In this document: in pieces, positions 1 through 10,234 of the stretch | Numbering within the stretch: position 1 is the first letter of the stretch | Layout of the letters: every line of letters starts with the position of its first letter | From: Pandoraea terrigena | Lineage (GTDB): Bacteria > Pseudomonadota > Gammaproteobacteria > Burkholderiales > Burkholderiaceae | Length of the DNA: 64,000 bases | Assembly (NCBI RefSeq): GCF_902459705.1 | Contig: NZ_CABPRU010000001.1 | Span: 496,001 to 560,000 of the forward strand | Direction of reading: 5' to 3' | Translations under genes and position numbers: made by a program | The notes under the pieces: model-generated | The model's input: only the letters and a program-made list of their open reading frames with translations | The model's database searches: none | Told to the model about the DNA's origin: nothing

Positions 1-357
1 GCCTTTCAGGCCAACGATGGCCTTGCGTCCGAACGCGCGGCCGCCGTTACCCATCTCGCCGTTGACGGCGTTGAAGCCGCTTTCGATCTGGAACAGCGCC
101 GAGAGACCTTGCCCCAGCGACTCCGTGCCGCGCAGGCCCCAGCGGCTGCCGGAGATGATGTTGCTCGTGATCATCGACCGCGACTGCGGGCCATTGAAGG
201 TCGCCGTGTGATTGGCGTGAACGAATCCGGAATCGATCGTGCCGTAGAGGGTGACGTCGCTGTGCGCATTGGCGCCGGCAGGCAGCGCCAGGAGCGTGAG
301 GGTGGCGGCGAGCGCAAGGGCGCGCGGGCCGGTGAACGAGTGAGGACGTTGATTCAT
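1..357 (-). CDS. Outer-membrane general porin (N-terminal part, cut by window edge)
   Basis: The 119 visible codons begin with a typical signal peptide (basic start, hydrophobic run, ALPAGANA cleavage region). They continue into a first beta-strand (DVTLYGTIDSGF) and the segment SRWGLRGTESLGQGLSALFQ, hallmarks of the Burkholderiales trimeric porin family of about 350-390 residues. The protein would form a water-filled channel in the outer membrane. The ATG at 357 is fixed by an in-frame TAA five codons upstream. The C-terminal part lies outside the window. It follows liuD on the same strand after a 375-base gap, so it probably has its own promoter. The family is certain from sequence style; substrate preference cannot be read. 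Confidence 0.88.
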   Translation of the reverse strand, partial: MNQRPHSFTGPRALALAATLTLLALPAGANAHSDVTLYGTIDSGFVHANHTATFNGPQSRSMITSNIISGSRWGLRGTESLGQGLSALFQIESGFNAVNGEMGNGGRAFGRKAIVGLKG

Positions 358-732
358 GGTGTCGAGCGCTTAGTCGCGCATGGTTGAAATCGACACCGAG
401 AATATTTCCGAACACCTATTCGGATTCCTTATGAAAATTCCGAATGTATTGAACGCTGCATGGCCGCGGCCGCCTGTCGGTGGCGCTGCCAAAGTTTCTA
501 GGAACGGTCCTCAAAAATCACCGTGTAATACCGCAGTAAGCGGGAGCCTGCACGGATCCGCCCTGCGCGAGTGGGTGCGGGCGGCGCGAACACCGACGCC
601 AACGCCTGCCGCGCACATGTGTTCATCGATCGTTTGGCGTTGACGTTGACGTTGCCCGTGACACTCGCGTCGCCTGCCTGCCTGCCGGCTGGCGCTCCGG
701 CGGCCTGCCGGAGCGCAGCCAGCGAACGACAG
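358..732. other. Intergenic stretch between liuD and the porin gene
   Basis: No credible gene is seen in these 375 bases. The stretch holds a short tandem repeat of TTGACG units near 639-654, CCTG units near 672-686, and a strong hairpin just beyond the liuD stop (listed separately). An AT-rich part around 395-450 is the likeliest place for the porin promoter, but I cannot assign a convincing -35/-10 pair. Confidence 0.5.
687..720 (-). terminator. Hairpin after liuD, possible terminator without a T-tract
   Basis: A ten-base perfect stem (692-701 with 707-716, five-base loop) is extended by four more pairs across a one-base bulge. It begins 12 bases after the liuD stop codon. No T-run follows on either strand, so intrinsic termination is uncertain. 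It may instead protect the 3' end of the liuD mRNA. Confidence 0.4.
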
Positions 733-2754
733 CTATCGCTTGAACGCCAGCAACTGGGCGCCTTCCGGCACCTGATCGCCGACGGCGTACAGCACCTCTT
801 CGATCTCGCCGTCCACGGGGGCGCTGATGGTGTGCTCCATCTTCATCGCCTCCATCACGAGCAGCGGCGCGCCTTTCTCGACCTTCGTGCCGGCTTGCGC
901 CAACACGGCGATGACCTTGCCCGGCATCGGCGCCGTCAGCCGCCCCTCGCCCCCTTCCTGTGCTCCGGCCTGGGCCAGCGGATCGTGCCATCGCAATACC
1001 CACGACTGGCCGTCGGCGAAGACGTGCGCGGCGTCGTGTTCGAAGTCGACGTGCCCCTGGACGCGCCGCTCGCCGAGCGTCACGCGGTACACCCCGGCGT
1101 CGTGGGCATAGCGATACGGATACGTCTGCCCGTCGACGGTGAGCGTGCTGGCCTGCGGCCCGCTCGAGAGGCGCACGGACAGCCGCGTCTCGCCGTGGTC
1201 GAATGCGAGGGTGCGGTGGTAGTCGCCGTTCAGGCGCCAGCCTGTGGCGAGTTGCCAGGGCGAGTGGTGATCGATGCTGTCCTGGTACTTGCGGCGGCCG
1301 ATCACGGTTTCGCGAGCCAGCTGTGCGGCGACGGCCAGCGCCAGCGTGGTCGCAGGCACCGGGGCGGCGGCCGGGAACAATGTGTCGCGATGACGCTCGA
1401 TCAGGCCGGTGTCCAGATCGGCCGCGGAGAAGGGCTCGCTGGCGACCAATCGTCCGAGGAACGCGATGTTCGTTTGCACGCCGACCACGCGGTACTGGCC
1501 CAGCGCGCGGCGCATGCGTGCGAGCGCTTCGTCGCGGTCGCTGCCCCACACGATCAGCTTGGCGATCATCGGATCGTAGAAGGGCGAGATGGTGTCGCCC
1601 TCGCGCACGCCCGAGTCGATGCGTACCGCGGCCGGCGCGTCGGCGCCGCCGATCTCGAACTGGACCGCCGCGGGCGGACGCAACGTGCAGAGGGTGCCCG
1701 TCGACGGCAGGAAGTTGTTATCCGGGTTCTCGGCGTAGATCCGGGCTTCGAGCGCATGGCCGTGAATGCGCAACGCGTCCTGCTTGCGCGGCAACGGTTC
1801 ACCCGCGGCCACGCGCAATTGCCATTCCACCAGATCGAGTCCGGTGATCATCTCGGTGACCGGATGCTCGACCTGCAGGCGCGTGTTCATTTCCATGAAG
1901 TAGAACGAGCCGTCCTGATTGGCGATGAACTCGACCGTGCCCGCACCGACATAACCCACGGCCCGCGCGGCGTTACAGGCGGCCTCGCCCATGGCGCGGC
2001 GACGTGCTTCGGTCATGCCCGGCGCGGGGGCTTCTTCCAGCACCTTCTGGTGACGGCGCTGCACCGAGCAGTCGCGCTCGAACAGGTAGACGCAGTTGCC
2101 GTGCGTGTCCGCAAACACCTGGATCTCGATATGGCGCGGACGCGTCAGGTACTTCTCGACCAGTACGCGTTCATCGCCGAAGCTGCTGGCCGCTTCGCGC
2201 TGGCAGGACGTGAGCGCGGCGCGGAACGCCGAGCTGCGCTCCACGACGCGCATGCCCTTGCCGCCACCGCCCGCGCTGGCCTTGAGCAGCACGGGGTAGC
2301 CGATCTCGTCGGCGCGCGCGTGCAGGAACGCGGCGTCCTGATTGTCGCCGTGATAGCCAGGCACCAGCGGCACCGCGGCGCCTTCCATCAGGGTTTTGGC
2401 CGCGCTCTTGCTGCCCATGGCGTGAATGGCGCCGACCGGCGGGCCGATGAACACGATGCCAGCCTCGTGGCACGCGGCGGCGAAGGCTTCGTTCTCGGAC
2501 AGGAAGCCATAGCCCGGGTGGATGGCTTGGGCGCCGGTGGCCTTCGCGGCGTTGATGATGGCGTCGATGCGCAGGTAGCTCTCGCGCGCGGCGGCACCGC
2601 CCACGTGCACCGCTTCGTCGCACACGGCGACATGCTTGGCGTGCGCGTCGGCGTCGGAATAGACGGCCACCGTGCGAATACCGAGCCGTGCGGCCGTGGC
2701 GGCCACGCGGCAGGCGATTTCGCCGCGGTTGGCGATGAGGATCTTGTCGAACAT
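733..2754 (-). CDS. liuD: Methylcrotonyl-CoA carboxylase alpha (biotin-carrying) subunit
   Basis: A 673-residue acyl-CoA carboxylase alpha chain. It starts with the biotin-carboxylase N-terminus FDKILIANRGEIACRV, has the ATP-grasp glycine-rich loop SAGGGGKGM, and ends in a biotinyl domain with MEAMKMEH, in which Lys638 is the expected biotin attachment site. It carboxylates biotin with ATP and bicarbonate; LiuB then transfers the carboxyl group to 3-methylcrotonyl-CoA in leucine breakdown. The ATG at 2754 is preceded by TCCGGAGG at good spacing, so longer upstream starts are rejected. Assignment to methylcrotonyl rather than propionyl or geranyl substrates rests on the liuA, liuB and liuC neighbours. 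The biotin operon lies between it and liuC. Confidence 0.92.
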   Translation of the reverse strand: MFDKILIANRGEIACRVAATAARLGIRTVAVYSDADAHAKHVAVCDEAVHVGGAAARESYLRIDAIINAAKATGAQAIHPGYGFLSENEAFAAACHEAGIVFIGPPVGAIHAMGSKSAAKTLMEGAAVPLVPGYHGDNQDAAFLHARADEIGYPVLLKASAGGGGKGMRVVERSSAFRAALTSCQREAASSFGDERVLVEKYLTRPRHIEIQVFADTHGNCVYLFERDCSVQRRHQKVLEEAPAPGMTEARRRAMGEAACNAARAVGYVGAGTVEFIANQDGSFYFMEMNTRLQVEHPVTEMITGLDLVEWQLRVAAGEPLPRKQDALRIHGHALEARIYAENPDNNFLPSTGTLCTLRPPAAVQFEIGGADAPAAVRIDSGVREGDTISPFYDPMIAKLIVWGSDRDEALARMRRALGQYRVVGVQTNIAFLGRLVASEPFSAADLDTGLIERHRDTLFPAAAPVPATTLALAVAAQLARETVIGRRKYQDSIDHHSPWQLATGWRLNGDYHRTLAFDHGETRLSVRLSSGPQASTLTVDGQTYPYRYAHDAGVYRVTLGERRVQGHVDFEHDAAHVFADGQSWVLRWHDPLAQAGAQEGGEGRLTAPMPGKVIAVLAQAGTKVEKGAPLLVMEAMKMEHTISAPVDGEIEEVLYAVGDQVPEGAQLLAFKR

Positions 2755-2974
2755 GTTGCCTCCGGAAAATGATCGATTGGGGCGGCGCTCGCGTGTCGTA
2801 CAGCGGCATCGCACTTCCGCTTGTGACGGAAGGTCGACGCGCCAGCGCCATTCTCTTTGCAATCCAACTTCGCCACGACGGCGGATCGTCTGGTGCGATC
2901 TCGTTGCCGCCGGGGCGTTCAGCCTGTCAACGCATCCTTCATTTCAAGGCCCGCCCTGCGCAATACGAACGCGC

Positions 2975-4033
2975 TCAGTGCGTGCTGCAGGCCTGCAAGC
3001 CGTCACACGCGCCGGCGGGCTCGGCCGCCCCGAGCTTTTCCTCGGTCGACGTACGCATGCCCAGGCGCGCAAGCAACGCGCGGTCATGTTCGGCTTGCGG
3101 GTTTTGCGTCACGAGCAGCTTCTCGCCGTAGAACATCGAGTTCGCGCCAGCGAGGAAGCACAGTGATTGCAGGGAGTCGTCCATCATCTCGCGACCGGCC
3201 GACAGACGCACCATCGCGCGCGGCATCGTGATGCGCGCCACGGCGATCATGCGCACGAAATCGAACGGATCGACGGCCTCGTTGTCCTCGAGCGGTGTGC
3301 CTTCGACTTTCATCAGGTTGTTGATGGGCACCGATTCGGGGTACGGCGACATGTTGGCCAGTTGCGCGATCAGCCCGGCGCGCTCGCGGCGTGTCTCGCC
3401 CAGGCCGACGATCCCGCCGCAGCACACCTTCAGACCCGCGTCGCGCACGCGGGCGAGCGTGTCAAGGCGATCCTGGTAGGTGCGCGTGGTGATGACCTGC
3501 CCGTAGAACTCGGGCGACGTGTCGAGGTTGTGGTTGTAGTAGTCGAGGCCGGCGTCGCGCAGTTGCTCGGCCTGCCCGTCGCGCAGCATGCCGAGCGTGA
3601 CGCACGTCTCCAGGCCCAGCGCCTTGACGCTGCGCACCATCTCGCCCACGGCGTCGACCTGGTGCGGCTTCGGGCTGCGCCACGCCGCCCCCATGCAGAA
3701 GCGGGTGGCCCCGGCGTCCTTGGCGCGCTGCGCGGCGGCAACCACTTCTTCCACCGGCATGAGCTTCTCGGCTTCCACGCCGGTATCGTAGCGCGCCGAT
3801 TGCGGGCAATAGGCGCAGTCCTCCGGGCAGCCGCCGGTCTTGATCGAGAGCAGCGTCGAGAGCTGCACGGCGTTGGCGTCGAAGTGCTCGCGATGCACCC
3901 GTTGCGCCCGGAAAATCAGATCGTTGAACGGCAGCGCAAAGAGTGCCTCGATGTCGGCGACGCGCCAGGGCGTGTCGTTGCGGCGCAGTGCTTCGTCGTG
4001 TCCGTGAGCGGCGGTGTGGGCGTGAACTTGCAT
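2975..4033 (-). CDS. bioB: Biotin synthase
   Basis: A 352-residue radical-SAM enzyme that inserts sulfur into dethiobiotin. The CxxxCxxC cluster motif is CPEDCAYC (Cys69, Cys73, Cys76), followed by the conserved YCPQSARY stretch. The segments [21 protein letters not shown] and SAGREMM are family signatures. The ATG at 4033 has an AAGGAA ribosome site nine bases ahead. It is the last gene of the bioA-bioF-bioD-bioB run, 56 bases after bioD. The C-terminal tail of roughly 20 residues is longer than in E. coli BioB, with two extra cysteines of no assigned role. Confidence 0.97.
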   Translation of the reverse strand: MQVHAHTAAHGHDEALRRNDTPWRVADIEALFALPFNDLIFRAQRVHREHFDANAVQLSTLLSIKTGGCPEDCAYCPQSARYDTGVEAEKLMPVEEVVAAAQRAKDAGATRFCMGAAWRSPKPHQVDAVGEMVRSVKALGLETCVTLGMLRDGQAEQLRDAGLDYYNHNLDTSPEFYGQVITTRTYQDRLDTLARVRDAGLKVCCGGIVGLGETRRERAGLIAQLANMSPYPESVPINNLMKVEGTPLEDNEAVDPFDFVRMIAVARITMPRAMVRLSAGREMMDDSLQSLCFLAGANSMFYGEKLLVTQNPQAEHDRALLARLGMRTSTEEKLGAAEPAGACDGLQACSTH

Positions 4034-4089
4034 GATGAGATTCCTTGAATTCCGTGGGTTCGTTGATGTTGCGCGCGAGGGGCGCGCGC

Positions 4090-4848
4090 TCAGGGCCGCG
4101 TCATGTCGACGAGCGACCCTATGTCGAGATAGCCGGAGGCGGTTGCCGCGTCGGGGTGCGGCAGATGCGGCACGCGCCCGAGCAGTGGCGCCGGCAAGCG
4201 CGCGGCAATGGTGTCGATGTTCGCTGCCACGTGGCGCATCTCCGGATCGACGTGATTGGCGACCCAGCCCGCGAGCGTCAGACCCCGGGCGGCGATGGCT
4301 TCGGCGGTGAGCAGGGCGTGGTTGATGCAGCCCAGCCGCAAACCGACGACCAGGATCACCGGCAGGCCGAGCTGGCGCGCCAGCTCGGCCGTATCGGGGG
4401 CGTTGGCATCGGCCCCGAGCGGCACGCGAAAGCCGCCCACGCCCTCGACGATCACCAGATCGGCGCGCGCGGCGACCCGTGCGTAACCCGCTTGAATTAC
4501 GCTGCAATCGAGCGCGATGCCCTCGGCGGCGGCCGCGATGTGCGGTGCCGTAGCGTCCTTGAGCACATAGGGGCAGTACCAGTCGTCGGGCAGTTTCAGA
4601 TTGCTTGCCTGGTGCAACTGCTCGACATCGTCGTTGACGAAACGCCCGTTGTGCTCCGAGGCGCCTGCCGCAACCGACTTGAGCCCCGCACACACCAGCC
4701 CGCGACGCGCGGCGGCATGGAGCAGAGCAGACGAGACGAGCGTCTTGCCGATTTCCGTGTCGGTGCCAGTGACGAAGAACGCATAGCGCGCCGGCGTGGC
4801 CCGTGCGGCGGGCGTATCGAGCGGGGCGGCGAGACGCGGATCAGCCAT
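4090..4848 (-). CDS. bioD: Dethiobiotin synthetase
   Basis: A 252-residue P-loop enzyme that closes the ureido ring of dethiobiotin from 7,8-diaminopelargonate, CO2 and ATP. The nucleotide loop GTDTEIGKT is at residues 28-36 and the substrate lysine region reads [22 protein letters not shown] and [16 protein letters not shown] are further family segments. The first 20 residues are a low-conservation extension. Its ATG overlaps the 3' end of bioF by eight bases, so the two genes are translationally coupled inside the biotin operon. Confidence 0.95.
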   Translation of the reverse strand: MADPRLAAPLDTPAARATPARYAFFVTGTDTEIGKTLVSSALLHAAARRGLVCAGLKSVAAGASEHNGRFVNDDVEQLHQASNLKLPDDWYCPYVLKDATAPHIAAAAEGIALDCSVIQAGYARVAARADLVIVEGVGGFRVPLGADANAPDTAELARQLGLPVILVVGLRLGCINHALLTAEAIAARGLTLAGWVANHVDPEMRHVAANIDTIAARLPAPLLGRVPHLPHPDAATASGYLDIGSLVDMTRP

Positions 4849-6049
4849 GCACGTGCTCCGTCCAGTCGTGGTCGAGTTGATTGATGGCGGTGGCGAGCCG
4901 GGCGACGTCGTCGGCCGTGTGGGTGGCGCAGAGCGTCAGACGCAGGCGCGATGTGCCGGGTGCCACGGTCGGCGGGCGGATGGCGGGCACCCACAGTCCG
5001 GCTTCGGCCAGCCCCGCCTGCGCGTGCAGCGCGGCGGCGTTCTCGCCGAGGATGATGGGCTGCACGCCCGTGGGCGAGACCATGTGTCGCCAATGCCGCA
5101 GCGTGAGCGTGTCGCGCAGCTGGGCGATGCGCGCTTGCAGCGCGGCGCGGCGCTCGCGGCCGTCGTCGCCAGCGATCAGCGCCAGGCTCGTGAGCAGCGC
5201 ATGGGCTTGCGACGGCGCCGCCGCCGTGGTGAAGATGTACGGCCGTGCCCGATTGATGAGCCATTCGATGACACGCGCGTTGGCGGCGACGAACGCCCCG
5301 CCGACGCCGGCCGCCTTGCCGAGCGTGCCGATGATGACGAGGTTCGGCGAGCGCAGGTCGAAATGCTCGAACACGCCCCGGCCGTTCTCGCCGACAACGC
5401 CGAAGCCATGCGCGTCGTCCACGATCAACCACGCGTTGTGACGCTCGGCCAACGCGAGCAGTTGCGGCAGCGGCGCGATGTCGCCGTCCATGGAGAACAC
5501 GCCGTCGGTGACGATCAGCTTCGTCTCGGCGGTGCTGGCGTCGAGCAGCGCGGCCAGGGCGTCGACGTCGCCGTGCGGGTAGACGTGGGTACGCGCGCGC
5601 GATAGTCGTGCGCCGTCGATCAGCGAGGCGTGGTTGAGCGCTTCGGAGAAGATCTCGGCGTCCTTGTCGGCGAGCGCGGAGATCGTCGCCAGGTTGGCCA
5701 TGTAACCGGTGCAGAAGTACAACGCACGGCTGTCGACGAGATGCGGCGACATGAAGTCGGCGAGCGCATCTTCGAGTTCCGCGTGGGCCTGCGAGTGACC
5801 GCTGATCAGGTGCGATGCGCCGCTGCCTGCGCCGTAGCGCTGGGCGCCCTCGATAAGCGCCTGAACGACCTTCGGATGTGCCGCCAGGCCGAGATAATCG
5901 TTGCTGGCGAACGCGAGGACGTCGCGGCCGTCGGCGCACACATGCGGCTGGCACGGCGTGGACACCACGCGACGGCGGCGTCGCAGATGCGCACGGTCGA
6001 TGTCGGCGAGGCCGGCGTCGAGGCGGGCGAAAAGGGGATGGGTTGTCAT
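4841..6049 (-). CDS. bioF: 8-amino-7-oxononanoate synthase
   Basis: A 402-residue PLP enzyme of the alpha-oxoamine synthase family that condenses pimeloyl-ACP/CoA with L-alanine. The PLP lysine is Lys245 in [20 protein letters not shown] near residue 50, [11 protein letters not shown] near residue 80 and VDDAHGFGV near residue 215 are family signatures. Its ATG overlaps the bioA stop by four bases (ATGA), and its end overlaps bioD. The order A-F-D-B has no bioC or bioH in the window, so pimelate-moiety synthesis must be encoded elsewhere. Confidence 0.96.
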   Translation of the reverse strand: MTTHPLFARLDAGLADIDRAHLRRRRRVVSTPCQPHVCADGRDVLAFASNDYLGLAAHPKVVQALIEGAQRYGAGSGASHLISGHSQAHAELEDALADFMSPHLVDSRALYFCTGYMANLATISALADKDAEIFSEALNHASLIDGARLSRARTHVYPHGDVDALAALLDASTAETKLIVTDGVFSMDGDIAPLPQLLALAERHNAWLIVDDAHGFGVVGENGRGVFEHFDLRSPNLVIIGTLGKAAGVGGAFVAANARVIEWLINRARPYIFTTAAAPSQAHALLTSLALIAGDDGRERRAALQARIAQLRDTLTLRHWRHMVSPTGVQPIILGENAAALHAQAGLAEAGLWVPAIRPPTVAPGTSRLRLTLCATHTADDVARLATAINQLDHDWTEHVHG

Positions 6050-7422
6050 GCGGGCACCTCCATGCCGTGCGTCATCGTGGCGTCGAAGGCGGCGAGCGTT
6101 TGGGCCGCGAGCCAGTCGACGGTAGCGTCGTCGAGGACGTACGGCGGCATCAAATAGACCGTGGCCCCGATGGGACGCAGCAGCACGCCGCGTGCCCGGG
6201 CTTCCGTGTAAAAGCGTTTCGCGAAGGCGCCGGCGGCGCCGGGGACGTCCGGCAACACCGCATCGAACGCCCAGATCATGCCGCGATGGCGCACGTGCCT
6301 GGCCCTTGGGTCATCGGCCAATGGCGCGAGGGCCTGCGTGAGGCGTTGTGCGCGAAGCGCGTTGCGCGTGAGGACGTCATCGTCGGCAAAGATGTCGAGC
6401 GTGGCGAGCGCGGCGCGGCAAGCCAGCGGATTACCGGTGTATGAATGCGAGTGCAGGAAGCCACGCGCGGTGTCGTCGTCGTAGAAGGCGTTGTAGATCG
6501 CGTCGCGCGAGAGCACCAGTGACAGGGGCAGGTAGCCGCCGCTGATCCCTTTGGACAGCGTGAGCAGGTCAGGCCAGATGCCGGCCTGTTCGCTCGCGAA
6601 GAAGGTGCCCGTGCGTCCGCACCCGACGGCGATTTCGTCGGCGATCAGATGCGCACCATGCTGGTCGCACAACGCGCGCACGCGGCGCAGGTACTCGGGA
6701 TCGTGCATCGCCATCCCGGCCGCGCATTGCACGAGCGGTTCGACGATGACGGCGGCAATGCGTCCCTCGCGTTGCGCGAGCAACGTCTCGAGCTCCGCCG
6801 CGGCACGACGCGCCACGTCGGCCGGCGTTTCCCCGTCGCGGGCATCGCGCGCATCGGGCGAGGCCACCACGTGGGCGTGACGCAGCAGCGGGTCGTAGGC
6901 ATCACGAAAGAGGGCGACGTCGGTCACGGCGAGCGCACCGAGCGTCTCACCGTGATAGCCGTGGCGCACGCACACGAATTCGCGCTTGTCGCTGTGGCCC
7001 TGGTTGCGCCACGCGTGAAAGCTCATCTTCAGGGCGATCTCGACGGCGGAGGCGCCATCGGACGCGAAGAACGCGTGACCGAGCACGCCGCCGGTCAGTG
7101 CCGACAGGCGTTCGGCCAAGGCGACGACGGGCTCGTGCGTGAAGCCCGCGAGCATGGCGTGTTCGAGGCGGCCGAGCTGATCGACGAGCGCCGCGTTGAT
7201 GCGTGGATTCGCGTGGCCGAACAGATTGACCCACCATGAGCTGATGGCGTCGAGGTAACGCTCGCCGTCGGTATCGACGAGCCAGGGGCCTTCGCCGTGG
7301 GACAACGCGACGAGTGGCAGCTTTGCCTGTTGCTTCATCTGCGTGCAGGGGTGCCAGACCTGTCGCAGACTGCGCGCGGCGAGATCGCCGGGACCGGCGG
7401 GGGGGCGCGGGGAGGCGTCCAT
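6046..7422 (-). CDS. bioA: Adenosylmethionine-8-amino-7-oxononanoate aminotransferase
   Basis: A 458-residue class III aminotransferase that makes 7,8-diaminopelargonate using SAM as amino donor. The PLP lysine is Lys291 in [22 protein letters not shown] at 22-29 and [11 protein letters not shown] near residue 60 distinguish BioA from other class III transaminases. The ATG at 7422 has the strong ribosome site AAGGAG seven bases ahead, which rules out the longer upstream reading. It is the first gene of the biotin operon. A 312-base gap with a BioR-like palindrome separates it from liuC. Confidence 0.96.
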   Translation of the reverse strand: MDASPRPPAGPGDLAARSLRQVWHPCTQMKQQAKLPLVALSHGEGPWLVDTDGERYLDAISSWWVNLFGHANPRINAALVDQLGRLEHAMLAGFTHEPVVALAERLSALTGGVLGHAFFASDGASAVEIALKMSFHAWRNQGHSDKREFVCVRHGYHGETLGALAVTDVALFRDAYDPLLRHAHVVASPDARDARDGETPADVARRAAAELETLLAQREGRIAAVIVEPLVQCAAGMAMHDPEYLRRVRALCDQHGAHLIADEIAVGCGRTGTFFASEQAGIWPDLLTLSKGISGGYLPLSLVLSRDAIYNAFYDDDTARGFLHSHSYTGNPLACRAALATLDIFADDDVLTRNALRAQRLTQALAPLADDPRARHVRHRGMIWAFDAVLPDVPGAAGAFAKRFYTEARARGVLLRPIGATVYLMPPYVLDDATVDWLAAQTLAAFDATMTHGMEVPA

Positions 7423-7734
7423 CGTTGACTCCTTGGTTGGCCGCGACGGACGACGCTCGCAACGCGATATGCGCCGTCCGTCCGGCTGGCCGGTGACGGG
7501 CGTTGCACGAGGCACTGCCGCACGGGGCCGGAGGTGGGGGGATGGGCGCATGGTAGGCAAAGCGTTTTGGTAGGGCAATAGGCGGAATTGGCGTGAAAAA
7601 TCGCTGTTTTGCGTGCCGTAGCGAGACGTTATCGATAAATTCGTAAAAACCGTCGTTAACGTTGCGGCATCTCCGCCTTCACCCCTCCTCAAAAAATTTG
7701 TAACCGATGATGTGGTCGGGTTCGCGCACTCGGC
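7423..7734 (-). other. Intergenic region upstream of the biotin operon
   Basis: These 312 bases between liuC and bioA contain no convincing gene. The half nearer liuC (about 7560-7700) is clearly more AT-rich than its surroundings and holds the BioR-like box. The half nearer bioA is GC-rich leader. A weak -35 (TTAACG, minus strand, about 7655) precedes the box, but no good -10 matches it. Confidence 0.5.
7629..7638 (-). promoter_or_regulatory. BioR-type operator candidate upstream of bioA
   Basis: TTATCGATAA is a perfect ten-base palindrome that fits the consensus TTATMKATAA known for the GntR-family biotin repressor BioR. It lies about 207 bases before the bioA start, in the most AT-rich part of the gap. 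No bioR gene is in the window. Function is an inference from the motif and position, supported by the lack of a DNA-binding domain in the local BirA. Confidence 0.5.
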
Positions 7735-8526
7735 TCAGGACGCCTCGCGCCACGACGGCGCGCGCTTCTCGAGGAACGAACGCACCCCCTCGCGGCCTTC
7801 GTCGGACGCGCGGATCTTCGCGATGCGCTCCGCCGTGTCGGCGATGGCGTCGTCGTCGATGTCTCGACTCGCGAAGTCCTGCACGAGCCGTTTGCCTTCC
7901 TTCACCGCGTTCGGGCTGTTGTCGACGAGCGCCTTGGCCAACGCCTGCACGGTGCTGTCGAGCGCAGCGGCGCTCACGACCTCGTGCACGAGTCCATGAC
8001 GCTGCGCCGTCGTGGCGGTGAAGCGCTCCGCCGTGAGGAAGTAGCGGCGCGATGCCGACTCGCCAAGCGCGCGAATGACATAGGGGCCGATCGTGGCCGG
8101 CATCAGCCCCAGCTTCGCCTCCGACAGGCAGAAGTGCGCAGTGTCGACCGCCACGACCATATCGGCCACGGCTGCCAGACCTACGCCTCCGGCGTATGCG
8201 TCGCCCTGCACGCGGGCGATCACCGGCTTCGGGCAGCGATAGATCGTGCTCAGCATGACGGCCAGCGTCATCGCGTCGGCGCGGTTTTCCGCTTCCGAGT
8301 AACCGGCCATCTTCTGCATCCAGTTCAGGTCGGCGCCCGCGCAGAAGGCGGCGCCCTCGGCGGCGAGGACGATGACGCGCACGTCGACGTTCGTGGCGAG
8401 TGCACGAAACGCACCGGTCAACTCCTCGATGACCGTTTCGTTGAACGCATTGCGCACCTCGGGACGATTGAGGGTGACGGTGGCGACGTGGGCGTCGACG
8501 CTGACTTTTAGCGTGGCGAGATTCAT
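7735..8526 (-). CDS. liuC: Methylglutaconyl-CoA hydratase (crotonase family)
   Basis: A 263-residue enoyl-CoA hydratase/isomerase fold protein. The oxyanion-hole segments are FCAGADLNWMQKM and GDAYAGGVGLAAVADMVVA, the latter followed by the usual SEAKLGLMPATI. The DLNWM version is typical of LiuC enzymes, which hydrate 3-methylglutaconyl-CoA to HMG-CoA, the step after the MCC carboxylase. Start at ATG 8526 with GAGGAA ahead; the upstream reading has no family similarity. It lies 34 bases after liuB, so the two are co-transcribed. Other crotonases cannot be fully excluded by sequence alone, but the context is decisive. Confidence 0.9.
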   Translation of the reverse strand: MNLATLKVSVDAHVATVTLNRPEVRNAFNETVIEELTGAFRALATNVDVRVIVLAAEGAAFCAGADLNWMQKMAGYSEAENRADAMTLAVMLSTIYRCPKPVIARVQGDAYAGGVGLAAVADMVVAVDTAHFCLSEAKLGLMPATIGPYVIRALGESASRRYFLTAERFTATTAQRHGLVHEVVSAAALDSTVQALAKALVDNSPNAVKEGKRLVQDFASRDIDDDAIADTAERIAKIRASDEGREGVRSFLEKRAPSWREAS

Positions 8527-8560
8527 GACGTGGAATTCCTCGAAGAGCCAGTGCGGGCGG

Positions 8561-10168
8561 TTACATGCGGAACAGGCCGAAGCGCGTGTCGGGGATCGGC
8601 GCATTGAGCGTGGCCGACAGTCCCAGGCCGAGCACGGTACGCGTGTCCGCCGGATCGATCACGCCGTCGTCCCACAGGCGGGCGCTGGCGTAGTACGGAT
8701 GACCCTGGTGCTCGTATTGATCGCGGATCGGCTGCTTGAAGGCATCCTCTTCCTCGGCGCTCCACTGGCCGCCACGGCCCTCGATGCCGTCGCGCTTGAC
8801 CGTGGCGAGCACCGAGGCGGCCTGCTCGCCGCCCATCACCGAGATGCGGGCGTTTGGCCACATCCACAGGAAGCGCGGCGAGTAGGCGCGACCGCACATG
8901 CCGTAGTTGCCGGCGCCGAACGAGCCGCCGATGATGACCGTGAATTTCGGCACGTTCGCGGTGGCGACGGCCGTCACCATCTTCGCGCCGTGTTTGGCGA
9001 TGCCTTCGTTCTCATACTTGCGCCCGACCATGAAGCCGGTGATGTTCTGCAGGAAGATCAGCGGGATCTTGCGCTGGCAGCACAGCTCGATGAAGTGCGC
9101 GCCCTTCTGGGCCGACTCGGAGAACAGAATGCCGTTGTTCGCCACGATGCCGACCGGATAGCCCCATAGATGCGCGAAGCCGCACACGAGCGTGGTGCCG
9201 TAGCGCGCCTTGAATTCGTCGAACTCGGAGCCGTCAACCACGCGGGCGATCACTTCGCGTACGTCGAACGGCTTCTTCGTGTCGGCCGGGATCACGCCGT
9301 ACAGGTCGCGGGCATCGTACTTCGGATCGACCGGCGGCTTGACCGCGACGGTGGCCGGCTTGCGACGGTTGAGGTTCGCGGCGATGCTGCGCGCGATGGA
9401 CAGCGCGTGCGCATCGTTCTGCGCGAAGTGATCGACCACGCCCGACAGCCGCGTGTGGACGTCGGCGCCGCCGAGGTCTTCGGCGCTCACTTCCTCGCCG
9501 GTAGCCGCTTTCACGAGCGGCGGCCCGCCGAGGAAGATCGTGCCCTGTTCCTTGACGATGATCGACTCGTCGCTCATCGCGGGCACGTAGGCGCCGCCGG
9601 CGGTACACGAGCCCATCACGACGGCGATTTGCGGAATGCCCTGCGCGGACATCTGTGCCTGGTTGTAGAAGATGCGCCCGAAGTGATCGCGGTCGGGGAA
9701 GACGTCGTCCTGGTTCGGCAGGTTGGCGCCGCCCGAGTCGACCAGGTAGATGCACGGCAGGTGGTTCTGCTCGGCGATCTCCTGCGCGCGCAGATGCTTC
9801 TTGACCGTCATCGGGTAATAAGTGCCGCCCTTGACGGTGGCGTCGTTGCAGACGATCACGCACTCCTGGCCCGACACGCGACCGATGCCGGTGATGATGC
9901 CGGCGCCCGGGGCGTCGTCGTGATACATGCCGATGGCCGCGAGCTGGGAGAGTTCCAGGAACGGCGAGCCTGGGTCGAGCAATTGTTGCACGCGCTCGCG
10001 CGGCAGCAGCTTGCCGCGCGCGATGTGTTTTTTGCGCGCGGCCTCACCGCCGCCACCGGCCAGTTGCGCAATGCGGGCACGCAGGTCATCGACCAGGGTC
10101 TGCATCGTGGCCGCGTTGCGTGCAAAGTCTTCGCCGCGCGGGTTGAGCTTGCTTTCAATAATCGGCAT
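8561..10168 (-). CDS. liuB: Methylcrotonyl-CoA carboxylase beta (carboxyltransferase) subunit
   Basis: A 535-residue carboxyltransferase with the two crotonase-like halves of this family. [20 protein letters not shown] in the first half and [20 protein letters not shown] in the second form the acyl-CoA and biotin sites. [19 protein letters not shown] is characteristic of MCC-beta rather than PccB. It carboxylates 3-methylcrotonyl-CoA with carboxybiotin on LiuD. The partner gene liuD is 5.8 kb further along the same strand, beyond liuC and the bio genes, which is unusual for subunits of one enzyme. Confidence 0.94.
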   Translation of the reverse strand: MPIIESKLNPRGEDFARNAATMQTLVDDLRARIAQLAGGGGEAARKKHIARGKLLPRERVQQLLDPGSPFLELSQLAAIGMYHDDAPGAGIITGIGRVSGQECVIVCNDATVKGGTYYPMTVKKHLRAQEIAEQNHLPCIYLVDSGGANLPNQDDVFPDRDHFGRIFYNQAQMSAQGIPQIAVVMGSCTAGGAYVPAMSDESIIVKEQGTIFLGGPPLVKAATGEEVSAEDLGGADVHTRLSGVVDHFAQNDAHALSIARSIAANLNRRKPATVAVKPPVDPKYDARDLYGVIPADTKKPFDVREVIARVVDGSEFDEFKARYGTTLVCGFAHLWGYPVGIVANNGILFSESAQKGAHFIELCCQRKIPLIFLQNITGFMVGRKYENEGIAKHGAKMVTAVATANVPKFTVIIGGSFGAGNYGMCGRAYSPRFLWMWPNARISVMGGEQAASVLATVKRDGIEGRGGQWSAEEEDAFKQPIRDQYEHQGHPYYASARLWDDGVIDPADTRTVLGLGLSATLNAPIPDTRFGLFRM

Positions 10169-10234
10169 GTGACGAAATCCGGTGGAGAGTGAGGAATCGG
10201 GTAAGGCGTTTCGGGGGCGTGTGCCGGGGCGAGG

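Noticed and set aside
639-686. Short TTGACG and CCTG tandem repeats
   Set aside because: Two to four copies of short units only; no sign of function or CRISPR-like spacing.
571-2772. 733-codon open frame on the plus strand opposite liuD
   Set aside because: An antisense shadow caused by high GC at third positions; composition is Arg/His/Ala-rich without family features, while liuD opposite is a complete enzyme.
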